A stretch of DNA of 6,789 nucleotides from Spartobacteria bacterium (lineage in GTDB: Bacteria > Verrucomicrobiota > Verrucomicrobiia > Chthoniobacterales > UBA10450): NCBI GenBank assembly GCA_021324035.1, contig JAJPJU010000154.1, positions 1 through 6,789 of the forward strand, in the 5' to 3' direction. The notes beneath the pieces were generated by a model. The model saw only the letters and a program-made list of their open reading frames with translations, ran no database searches and was not told where the DNA came from. Position numbers and translations under genes: made by a program. Shown here piece by piece: positions 1-6,104 of this stretch (the stretch's first letter is position 1; each line of letters opens with the position of its first letter).

Positions 1-533
1 GCCAGGTCGGGCGGCAATTTATCGGCTGCGAAATTCTCTACATTCATTTCGACCAAACTAACGAACGGGCAACCGAAATCCGGCTTTTTGTCGCCGCTGC
101 GATCAACAATCACGCCGACGGCGGTGACGATTCCGCCATTTGCGCGGACAATGTCGACCGTCTCTTGAACCCGGCCGCCACGCGTGACCACGTCTTCCGC
201 CACGATAAATTTCTCGCCGCGATTGATGGTGAATCCGCGCCGGAGGACGAGTCTGCCGTCCTCCTTTTCCACGAAGATGTGCCGTTTGCCTAACGATCGT
301 CCGACTTCCTGGCCAACGATGATTCCGCCGAGGGCAGGGGAAATCACTGAATCGCAATCAACTTTGCGCAGTTTGTCCGCCAGCATTTCGCAAACCCGCT
401 CGGCGATATCGGTGTGCGACAGAAGAATTGCGCACTGGAAATATTGCCGGCTGTGCAAACCCGATCGCAGGACGAAATGGCCATCGAGGAGCGCACCGGT
501 TTTTCTGAAAAGAGCGAGCAGATCTTCGCTCAT
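1..533 (-). CDS. pyrE: Orotate phosphoribosyltransferase, C-terminus cut by window edge
   Basis: PyrE transfers the phosphoribosyl group of PRPP to orotate, giving OMP in cytosolic de novo pyrimidine synthesis. The first 177 codons are visible, read from the ATG at 533-531, and the frame runs open off the left edge. Bacterial PyrE proteins of this type are about 180-200 aa, so only a short tail is missing. Residues 12-35 carry the family signature (TGALLDGHFVLRSGLHS, then QYF), in which the orotate-side residues lie. Residues 65-75 (SPALGGIIVGQ) form the glycine-rich loop. Residues 110-122 (IVAEDVVTRGGRV) are the PRPP-binding motif, with the diagnostic acidic pair E113-D114. The loop reads TRGGR rather than the commoner TTGGS. 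No Shine-Dalgarno sequence precedes the start. The gene follows ridA on the same strand after 88 bp that hold hairpin repeats, so shared transcription is possible but not shown. Confidence 0.93.
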   Translation of the reverse strand, partial: MSEDLLALFRKTGALLDGHFVLRSGLHSRQYFQCAILLSHTDIAERVCEMLADKLRKVDCDSVISPALGGIIVGQEVGRSLGKRHIFVEKEDGRLVLRRGFTINRGEKFIVAEDVVTRGGRVQETVDIVRANGGIVTAVGVIVDRSGDKKPDFGCPFVSLVEMNVENFAADKLPPDL

Positions 534-541
534 TGTTTTGT

Positions 542-611
542 AGGGCGTTTCTGTGAAACGCCGTCTACGAATTCGGCGTCTGAGACAGACGCCCTGCAGT
601 TGCGCGGCAAC
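542..611. repeat. REPIN-like nested inverted repeat plus third hairpin
   Basis: This lies in the 88 bp gap between the ridA stop and the pyrE start. Hairpin A (544-562) has perfect 8-bp arms, GGCGTTTC and GAAACGCC, with a 3-nt loop. Hairpin B (575-593) has perfect 8-bp arms, GGCGTCTG and CAGACGCC, with a 3-nt loop. The two units also pair with each other: AGGGCGT at 542-548 with ACGCCCT at 589-595, and ACGCCG at 558-563 with CGGCGT at 574-579. All these pairs are centred on 568.5. Two related palindromes in inverted orientation is the layout of REPIN elements, which RAYT transposases mobilise in other bacteria. A third hairpin (599-611, GTTGC and GCAAC arms) follows. No T-run flanks any stem, so a plain intrinsic terminator is unlikely. 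Copy number elsewhere in the genome cannot be judged from here. Confidence 0.7.
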
Positions 612-621
612 ACCATGTTGA

Positions 622-1038
622 TTAACCCGACGTGTCGGCGACGCTGCGGTCGGCGTTTCCATCTGCAACCGCGATGACTTCGATTTCGATGCCAACATTC
701 TTTGGCAGGGCCCCGGCCTGGACGGTCGAGCGCGCCGGAGGCGCCTGCTTGAAATAGCTGCCGTAGATTTCGTTCACTGTCTGGAAGTCGCCCATGCTCG
801 CGAGAAAAATCGTTGTCTTCGCAACGTTGTCGTAGTTCAAGCCTTCGGCTTTCAACAAACCGCCGATATTTTCCATCACCCGGCGGGTTTGAACGTCAAT
901 GCCGCCGGAAACGACCTGCCCGGTTTTTGGGTCGAGCGGGATCTGTCCGGAGTAAAAAATGATGGATCCGACGCGGACGCCCTGCGAGTACGGTCCGATC
1001 GCCGCAGGGGCTTCGCTCGTGGAGATGATTTTCTTCAT
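622..1038 (-). CDS. ridA: RidA family reactive enamine/imine deaminase
   Basis: RidA (YjgF/YER057c/UK114 family) is a small cytosolic, normally trimeric enzyme. It hydrolyses reactive 2-aminoacrylate-type enamines and imines released by PLP enzymes, protecting other enzymes from damage. The 138-aa product begins MKKIISTSEAP at an ATG and keeps the family landmarks: AIGPYSQG (13-20, with Tyr17), FYSGQIPLDP (28-37), the central VMENIGGLLKAEG (54-66) and PPARSTVQAGALPKNVGIEIEVIAV (100-124). Arg103 and Glu118 match E. coli RidA Arg105 and Glu120, which bind the substrate carboxylate and activate water. The usual end of the fold is near residue 125, so residues 126-138 (DGNADRSVADTSG) are an unusual polar tail, possibly repeat-derived. 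The ribosome site is weak (AGG about 8 nt before ATG). It lies 35 bp after the metallo-hydrolase gene and upstream of pyrE. ridA is also next to pyrimidine genes in E. coli (pyrBI), but a functional link here is inference. Confidence 0.95.
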   Translation of the reverse strand: MKKIISTSEAPAAIGPYSQGVRVGSIIFYSGQIPLDPKTGQVVSGGIDVQTRRVMENIGGLLKAEGLNYDNVAKTTIFLASMGDFQTVNEIYGSYFKQAPPARSTVQAGALPKNVGIEIEVIAVADGNADRSVADTSG

Positions 1039-1073
1039 GCCGCAAACCTAAATGGCCCGCGGCGCGAGAGCAA

Positions 1074-1958
1074 TTATTCTGGCGCGCGAGTTGAAAGAGC
1101 AGCAGCTCTTCTCTGGGCGTCCAGTTTGTCGTGAAACTCTTTTTCGAAGTGATTGATAAAACGCCGATACCCGTCCGGATCGATGAATGGATTGGGATTC
1201 TCACCCCGCAACAGTTTTTCCCGCTTTTCCAAGAACCAATAGAATGTCCCGTGATCCGATAGAAAAATGTCGCAAGGTAATTTCTTCAGGACGGAGAAGG
1301 TTTTTTCGAAATCGGCCGTGATGCCCGGATAGCTTTCCTTGCCAACGAGCTGATAATCGAGCGCGGTTGGGCTGCCGGCGAACACAACATCGTAGGTTTT
1401 TCCATTGTCGGAAATTTTCGTTGTCCAAGTGGTGTTTCCCCGGGTGTGGCCGGGAGTCAGGTGCGCCGTCATGATTTGATCGCCAAGTCGCACCGACTCG
1501 CCATCGGCAATGATCTGATCGACCTCCACCGGCGGAAAGATGAGGGTATCGCCGAACCGGAAATCATTACGCCCACCACGGCGAAGCGGTTCCGCGTCGC
1601 CTGAGCTGGCAATGAGCTTTGCTCCGCTTTTCTTTTTCAGTTCCGCCAGGCCGCCGGCGTGGTCCAAATGAGCATGACTGTTTAATAAAATCTTTACCTC
1701 CTCGATCTTGAATCCGAGCTGCGCGATATTTCGTTCGATTTGAGGCGCGGTTTTGACAAAACCACCATCAAGCAAAATGTGGCCTTTCGGCGTCGTGATT
1801 AGAAAAGACGAAATTTCGTTTGCGCCAACGTAGTAAAGGTTCCCGGCGATCCGAAAGGGTGGTATCGGCTTGTTCATGGCCCGGCTTTTTTCGTCGGCCT
1901 GACCGAAGGCAATGGAATTCAGCACGAGCGATGCGATCAACAGATATGAGTATTTCAC
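1074..1958 (-). CDS. Secreted subclass B3-type metallo-beta-lactamase-fold hydrolase
   Basis: This 294-aa protein starts at a GTG; an in-frame stop lies about 20 codons upstream with no ATG, GTG or TTG between. It opens with a Sec signal peptide (MKYSYLLIASLVLNSIAFGQ, predicted cleavage near residue 20-21), so the mature enzyme should be periplasmic. The dizinc site is complete: HAHLDH at 95-100 (His95, His97, Asp99, His100), PGHTRGNT at 169-176 (His171) and SDHG at 233-236 (His235). The layout matches subclass B3 enzymes such as L1: the LLDGG strand (62-66), the ARGGSDDL-like segment (RRGGRNDF, 126-133), YP...D....F..L..LPCD leading to the last ligand (209-229), and a C-terminal F/HFEKEFHDKLDAQ helix. 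B3 proteins hydrolyse beta-lactams including carbapenems, but many environmental homologues have untested substrates, so activity is inferred only from the fold. It is divergent to secA and 35 bp upstream of ridA. Confidence 0.88.
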   Translation of the reverse strand: MKYSYLLIASLVLNSIAFGQADEKSRAMNKPIPPFRIAGNLYYVGANEISSFLITTPKGHILLDGGFVKTAPQIERNIAQLGFKIEEVKILLNSHAHLDHAGGLAELKKKSGAKLIASSGDAEPLRRGGRNDFRFGDTLIFPPVEVDQIIADGESVRLGDQIMTAHLTPGHTRGNTTWTTKISDNGKTYDVVFAGSPTALDYQLVGKESYPGITADFEKTFSVLKKLPCDIFLSDHGTFYWFLEKREKLLRGENPNPFIDPDGYRRFINHFEKEFHDKLDAQRRAAALSTRAPE

Positions 1959-1995
1959 GCGATTGATTCGTCTGAGAATTGCTTCTCTTTCACCG

Positions 1996-2025
1996 TTTTT
2001 ACGGCCAACTGCCAGAATGACTCAA
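1996..2025 (-). promoter_or_regulatory. Candidate sigma70-like promoter for the metallo-hydrolase gene
   Basis: In the 134 bp between the divergent hydrolase and secA starts, the minus strand has TTGAGT (2025-2020; 4 of 6 matches to TTGACA) and TAAAAA (2001-1996; 4 of 6 matches to TATAAT) with an 18-nt spacer. Transcription would begin near 1989 and leave a leader of about 30 nt before the GTG start. Both boxes are imperfect and promoter rules of this phylum are poorly known, so this is a weak prediction. I found no convincing secA promoter in the same region; the rest of the gap shows no other clear site. Confidence 0.25.
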
Positions 2026-2092
2026 TTTTACATTTTCCGATCGCGTGCGACTCGTTGCGACCCGGCCAATCTCATCGATATTACTCGCTCGC

Positions 2093-5077
2093 ATGGTTAA
2101 CTGGATTTTAAAGAAGCTTTTCGGCTCGAAAAACCAGCGCGAATTACGGCGCCTGGCGCCGACGGTCCGCCGGGTGAACGAGTTTGACGAGCAGTTTAAG
2201 TCGCTCTCGGACGACGCTTTGCGCGCAAAGACTGCGGCCTGGAAGGAGGAGCTGGCGAAAATCACGGAACCGGAGGAACAGTGGCGCCGGCTCGACGAAA
2301 TTTTGCCCGAGGCATTCGCGGTGGTTAAGAACGCCGCCCGGCGACTGAAGGAGAGGCAGTATAGCTTCACCGTCTGCGACCAGCCGATGACCTGGGACAT
2401 GGTGCACTTTGATGTGCAGTTGGTCGGAGGAATGGTTTTGCATCGCGGCCGAATCGCCGAAATGGCGACCGGTGAAGGCAAAACTTTGGTCGCGACGTTG
2501 CCGCTTTATTTAAATGCGCTGACCGGGCGAGGCGCCCATTTGGTGACAGTGAACGACTACCTCGCGCGACGCGACGCGGAATGGATGGGACAGCTTTACA
2601 CCTTTCTCGGTCTGACGGTCGGCTGCATTCAACACGATCAAGAGCCTGACGTTCGCCGGCAACAGTATGCCTGCGACATCACTTACGGAACGAATAGCGA
2701 GTTCGGATTCGATTATCTCCGCGACAACGGAATGGCGACATCGCGAGAATTGCAGGTCCAGCGCGGTTACCATTTCGCGATCGTCGACGAAGTGGACTCA
2801 ATCCTGATCGACGAAGCGCGCACGCCGTTGATCATCAGCGGTCCGGCAACGATTTCGACCCATCAATACGACAAATGGAAGCCTTTGATCGAGCAACTCT
2901 TTCGCAAACAGACGATGTTATGCAACCGCGTTGCCAGCGAAGCGGCCGAGGCTTTCGAGAAGGGCGAGATCGAGCTTGGCGGACGTTTAATGTTCAAAGT
3001 GAAATTAGGGCAGCCGCGCAACAAGCAATTGTTGCGGATGATGGAAGATCCCGACAAGCGGCGCGCAATCGACAAGGCTGAGCTGTCGTTCTTCCAGGAC
3101 ACACGCAAAGAAGAACTCTTTCAGCTCAAGGAAGAGCTGTTTTTTACAATCGACGAGAAATCGAACGATGCCGATTTGTCCGAACAAGGCCGGGATTTTC
3201 TGAATCCAGACGACTCAAATGCCTTCGTGCTGCCCGACTTGATCAGCGAGTTCACGGAGATCGATCTCGATACGAGTTTGTCAGACGAAGAAAAGGACAA
3301 GAAAAAGACAGAGCGACAGCAGCATAATGACGCGCAAGCGGAACGCATTCACAACATTTCACAGTTGCTGAAGGCGTATTGCGTGTTCGAAAAGGACGTT
3401 CAATACGTTGTCGAAGAGAACAAGGTCGTCATCGTCGACGAATTTACCGGCCGTAAAATGCCGGGGCGCCGCTGGAGCGATGGTTTGCATCAGGCCGTCG
3501 AAGCGAAGGAAGGCGTGCAGATCGACCGTGAGACGCAGACTCTGGCGACGATCACGATTCAAAATTATTTCCGGCTTTACCAAAAGCTCGCGGGCATGAC
3601 CGGCACGGCCGAGACCGAAGCAGCGGAGTTTCACGATATTTACAAACTCGATGTAAACGTGATCCCGACCAATCGCCCGGTCGCCCGGCATGATTCCAAC
3701 GATCGCATTTACAAGACGCGTCGCGAGAAATACAACGCGGTCATCAATGAAATCAAAGAACACCACACCAAACAGCAGCCGGTGCTGGTCGGCACAGTCA
3801 GCGTGGAAGCGTCCGAACTACTGAGTCGAATGCTGAAGCGCGAAAAAATCCCGCACAATGTGTTGAACGCGAAGTTTCATATGCAGGAGGCGGAAATCGT
3901 CGCGCGCGCGGGCCAGCCGGGAACGGTCACGATTTCAACGAACATGGCCGGCCGCGGGACGGATATTAAACTCGGTCCCGGCGTAGCGCAGATGGGCGGA
4001 CTTTCAGTTCTTGGAACTGAGCGGCACGAATCGCGCCGGATCGATCGCCAGCTACGAGGTCGTTGTGCGCGTCAGGGCGATCCAGGCGCGTCCCGGTTTT
4101 ACGTTAGTTTCGAAGACGACCTGATGCGCAACTTCGGCGCGGCGGATCGAATGACGAAAATCATGGAGCGCTTTGGTCTCGAAGAAGGCCAGGAGCTCGA
4201 ACATCGGTGGCTGAACAAGTCGGTCGAGACGGCGCAGAAGCGCGTCGAACAACGCAATTATCTGATCCGGAAACGCACCCTCGATTTCGACGACGTTATG
4301 AACATGCAGCGCGAGGTGATTTACACGTGGCGAAATGAAGTCATCGACACTGAAGATCCGCGCTCGGAGATCTTTGAGGTCATCGACGAAGCAGTGCCGA
4401 ACAAGGTCAAAGAATATCTGGACGGCGAGGAGCCGAACTACTCCGGCTTGCTCAACTGGGTGAACGTCACGTTTCCGGTCGGTCTAAATAAAGAGCGCGC
4501 GCAATTTGAAACGCGGGACGTCGACGAAAACGCGAAGTTCCTGATCGAGAAAATCAAGGACGCGTATCAGCGGAAATCGAATCACGAGGAGCCGAGCGCG
4601 GTCAAGAGTCTGGAGCGTTACATCATCCTGAACGCGATTGATCGGCTGTGGCAGGAACATCTTTATGCGATGGACGCGTTGCGGGAAGGCGTTTATCTCC
4701 GCGGCTACGCCCAAAAGGATCCTCTGGTCGAATATAAGACAGAAGCCTACGACATGTTCGTCGAGTTGATGGCGAACATTAAGAACGAAGTGCTTCATAA
4801 TCTTTTCCGCAGCACCACCAACCTCCGCGCGTTCGAAGATTTCCTTGGCAGTTTGCCTCAGTTCTTACTCCGCGAAGATGCGCCAAGCTCGCCCGCCGCC
4901 GGCTCCGATATCCCTCCGAGCCGGGCACGACAACCGAAGCCGGTCGGAGAAAATGGCGATGGCGAAGTAGCGCTCGATCTGCCGGTCCGGCGAAACGTTC
5001 CTAAAGTTGGCCGGAACGAACCCTGCCCCTGTGGTAGCGGTAAAAAATACAAAAATTGTTGCGGCCGGACGGCCTGA
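2093..5077 (+). CDS. secA: Preprotein translocase subunit SecA
   Basis: SecA is the ATPase motor that drives unfolded preproteins through the SecYEG channel. The 994-aa product has the full set of landmarks. These are the N-terminal FGSKNQRELRRL helix (10-21), Walker A MATGEGKT (124-131), VNDYLARRDAEWMG (153-166), DYLRDN (207-212), Walker B VDEVDSILIDEARTPLIISG (231-250), FTGRKMPGRRWSDGLHQAVEAKEG (451-474), the NBD2 segment TNMAGRGTDI (616-625), the arginine-finger region RRIDRQLRGRCARQGDPG (648-665) and the helical scaffold DFDDVMNMQR (731-740). The C-terminus ends in a SEC-C zinc motif (RNEPCPCGSGKKYKNCCG; Cys978, 980, 989, 990) after a linker rich in Pro and Ser. The segment from 252 to about 425 is roughly 70 aa longer than in E. 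coli. The start is the ATG at 2093, which gives the conserved N-terminus; a GTG at 2045 would add 16 atypical residues. No clear Shine-Dalgarno precedes it. It is divergent from the hydrolase gene. Confidence 0.98.
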   Translation: MVNWILKKLFGSKNQRELRRLAPTVRRVNEFDEQFKSLSDDALRAKTAAWKEELAKITEPEEQWRRLDEILPEAFAVVKNAARRLKERQYSFTVCDQPMTWDMVHFDVQLVGGMVLHRGRIAEMATGEGKTLVATLPLYLNALTGRGAHLVTVNDYLARRDAEWMGQLYTFLGLTVGCIQHDQEPDVRRQQYACDITYGTNSEFGFDYLRDNGMATSRELQVQRGYHFAIVDEVDSILIDEARTPLIISGPATISTHQYDKWKPLIEQLFRKQTMLCNRVASEAAEAFEKGEIELGGRLMFKVKLGQPRNKQLLRMMEDPDKRRAIDKAELSFFQDTRKEELFQLKEELFFTIDEKSNDADLSEQGRDFLNPDDSNAFVLPDLISEFTEIDLDTSLSDEEKDKKKTERQQHNDAQAERIHNISQLLKAYCVFEKDVQYVVEENKVVIVDEFTGRKMPGRRWSDGLHQAVEAKEGVQIDRETQTLATITIQNYFRLYQKLAGMTGTAETEAAEFHDIYKLDVNVIPTNRPVARHDSNDRIYKTRREKYNAVINEIKEHHTKQQPVLVGTVSVEASELLSRMLKREKIPHNVLNAKFHMQEAEIVARAGQPGTVTISTNMAGRGTDIKLGPGVAQMGGLSVLGTERHESRRIDRQLRGRCARQGDPGASRFYVSFEDDLMRNFGAADRMTKIMERFGLEEGQELEHRWLNKSVETAQKRVEQRNYLIRKRTLDFDDVMNMQREVIYTWRNEVIDTEDPRSEIFEVIDEAVPNKVKEYLDGEEPNYSGLLNWVNVTFPVGLNKERAQFETRDVDENAKFLIEKIKDAYQRKSNHEEPSAVKSLERYIILNAIDRLWQEHLYAMDALREGVYLRGYAQKDPLVEYKTEAYDMFVELMANIKNEVLHNLFRSTTNLRAFEDFLGSLPQFLLREDAPSSPAAGSDIPPSRARQPKPVGENGDGEVALDLPVRRNVPKVGRNEPCPCGSGKKYKNCCGRTA

Positions 5078-5125
5078 GCCGTTTCGTTTCGAAATTGACG
5101 AACGCATCTACTTTGCAAATTGTTT

Positions 5126-5128
5126 GGA
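5126..5128 (+). promoter_or_regulatory. Weak ribosome binding site deciding the lipoprotein start
   Basis: A GGA core sits 6 nt before the ATG at 5135. It is weak, but it favours that ATG over the in-frame TTG at 5120, as does the compact lipoprotein signal peptide that results. Confidence 0.35.
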
Positions 5129-5134
5129 CCTGAC

Positions 5135-5566
5135 ATGTTGACAACGCTTTCACGACAAATCATTGCCCTTCTGCTGGTGGCGGCTTTTCTCCCGGCTTGC
5201 ACAAGTCACCCAACAATCCGCGAGTATAACACTGACACGTCCGGACACGTTGCAGTTAAGAACGTGAGTGAGGACGTCTACTGGAAGGAACGGGTCAATG
5301 AACGAATCGCGGCGGAGATCGCTCACGAGAAACCCGAAGCCGGGTATGACACGTGGCAGAATTACTGGCGTTGGTGGTACAGCGTGCTGCGCCGGAAAAA
5401 GAAACCGGCGTTCAAGTCGCAGGAATTCAAGACGTCGGAAGACATGGTCAATTATATCAAAGAACAACGCCGGGCCAAAGGTTTGCCGACTTACGAAGAC
5501 GCAGCCAGAGACCAGAGGTCAGAAGTCAAAGCTCCGGAGTCAGAAGTCGAAACGACTACGCATTAG
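5135..5566 (+). CDS. Small predicted lipoprotein of unknown function
   Basis: I do not recognise a family. The 143-aa product begins with a lipoprotein signal peptide: Arg7, a hydrophobic core IIALLLVAAF (9-18) and the lipobox LPAC ending at Cys22, so it should be lipidated and membrane-anchored. The mature part is charged. It has an aromatic cluster WQNYWRWWY (74-82), a basic stretch RRKKKP (86-91) and a helix-prone segment SEDMVNYIKEQRRAKG (101-116). The last residues contain an imperfect repeat, SEVKAPE then SEVETTT (129-142), encoded by a 21-nt-period direct repeat. That tail looks low-complexity and may have been added to the gene. It lies 57 bp after secA on the same strand. No terminator is visible between them, so readthrough is possible; TTGACG at 5095-5100 could be a -35 box, but no good -10 follows. 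The 3' end overlaps the convergent phosphodiesterase gene by 11 bp. Confidence 0.75.
   Translation: MLTTLSRQIIALLLVAAFLPACTSHPTIREYNTDTSGHVAVKNVSEDVYWKERVNERIAAEIAHEKPEAGYDTWQNYWRWWYSVLRRKKKPAFKSQEFKTSEDMVNYIKEQRRAKGLPTYEDAARDQRSEVKAPESEVETTTH
5518..5548 (+). repeat. Short direct repeat, 21-nt period
   Basis: The 10-mer GTCAGAAGTC occurs at 5518-5527 and again at 5539-5548, exactly 21 nt apart. The spacing keeps the reading frame and yields the SEVKAPE/SEVET repeat at the lipoprotein C-terminus. The preceding CAGAG/CCAGAGG bases give the stretch the look of a decayed AG-rich tandem array. Confidence 0.6.
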
Positions 5567-6104
5567 TGGGCACCGAAAGCTGGCAGGTGTGAATCGGGCC
5601 GGCCGGGGTGAGTAGACTGCAATAAAGATGGAACGCCTCCACCCGAAACATTCCCGCGTCGAATTCAGTATTGGATTTTAGAAACTTTCGGAGGTCGCCG
5701 CCCGGCACACCACGGCAGCGCCCGAGTGTGATGTGCGGATGCCATGGGCGCAATTCGGGTTCGATGCCCACAGCCAGCGCCGCTTCCTGCACGCGTTTGT
5801 GCAGTTGAAACAGATGCGGATGACCCGCCCCGACGCCGATCCAGATTATTTTCGCGATTCCTTTGGGCGGAAATGTTCCGACGCCTTCGACTGGAAGAAA
5901 GAATGGGCGAAACTCAATCGCGCCGAGTTTTTCACGCAGGGCCGGCTCCACTTCTTCCCGAACTTCGGGGAAAAAACCGAGTGTGAGATGCATTTGATCG
6001 CCGGCCGTCCATCGAACGCCGCGAAGATGTGGATCCAGCGACACCAAAATTTCCCGGACCGATTTCGGCGGATCGATGGCAACGAACAACCGGCTTAATT
6101 TCAC
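5556..6104 (-). CDS. thpR: RNA 2',3'-cyclic phosphodiesterase (2H family, ThpR/LigT type)
   Basis: This family hydrolyses 2',3'-cyclic phosphate RNA ends to 2'-phosphates; the bacterial proteins were first described as 2'-5' RNA ligases. The 182-aa product opens with the family's RLFVAIDPP strand (5-13) and carries both catalytic H-x-T/S-x motifs: HLTL at 39-42 (His39, Thr41) and HITL at 124-127 (His124, Thr126). The latter sits in the typical RPWHPHITLGR context (119-129). VEGVGTFPPKG (72-82) and WIGV (88-91) also fit. The length is normal for the family. The start is a GTG whose bases overlap the TGA stop of the upstream dehydrogenase gene (GTGA), with GGA just upstream inside that gene. 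The gene ends in a TAG that lies inside the 3' end of the convergent lipoprotein gene. Its physiological RNA substrate is not evident from context. Confidence 0.93.
   Translation of the reverse strand: MKLSRLFVAIDPPKSVREILVSLDPHLRGVRWTAGDQMHLTLGFFPEVREEVEPALREKLGAIEFRPFFLPVEGVGTFPPKGIAKIIWIGVGAGHPHLFQLHKRVQEAALAVGIEPELRPWHPHITLGRCRGVPGGDLRKFLKSNTEFDAGMFRVEAFHLYCSLLTPAGPIHTCQLSVPTNA

Noticed and set aside
184..543. Plus-strand open frame of 119 codons opposite pyrE
   Set aside because: It is antisense to clearly recognisable PyrE sequence and its product has no conserved features. It is a shadow frame of GC-rich coding DNA.
544..562. Hairpin before pyrE as a pyrimidine-responsive attenuator/terminator
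   Set aside because: On the minus strand the stem is followed by CTACAAAACA rather than a U-run, and no leader-peptide ORF with UTP-sensitive spacing is visible.
2055..2083. TTGCGA at 2055 with an AT-rich box near 2078 as a secA promoter
   Set aside because: The -10 match is poor and would place the transcript start almost at the secA ATG. Too weak to call.
2045..2092. In-frame GTG at 2045 as a SecA start adding 16 residues
   Set aside because: The added residues (MRLVATRPISSILLAR) do not resemble SecA N-termini. The ATG at 2093 gives the conserved short N-terminus.
3359..3766. Minus-strand open frame of 135 codons within secA
   Set aside because: It lies opposite highly conserved SecA motor sequence and is explained as a shadow frame.
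5062..5081. GGCC-rich palindrome at the end of secA as a terminator
   Set aside because: The stem is only about 4 bp, overlaps the coding end and has no continuous T-run after it.
5120..5134. TTG at 5120 as the lipoprotein start
   Set aside because: The ATG at 5135 has a GGA core 6 nt upstream and yields a compact lipoprotein signal peptide. The TTG adds residues including Pro and Asp before it.
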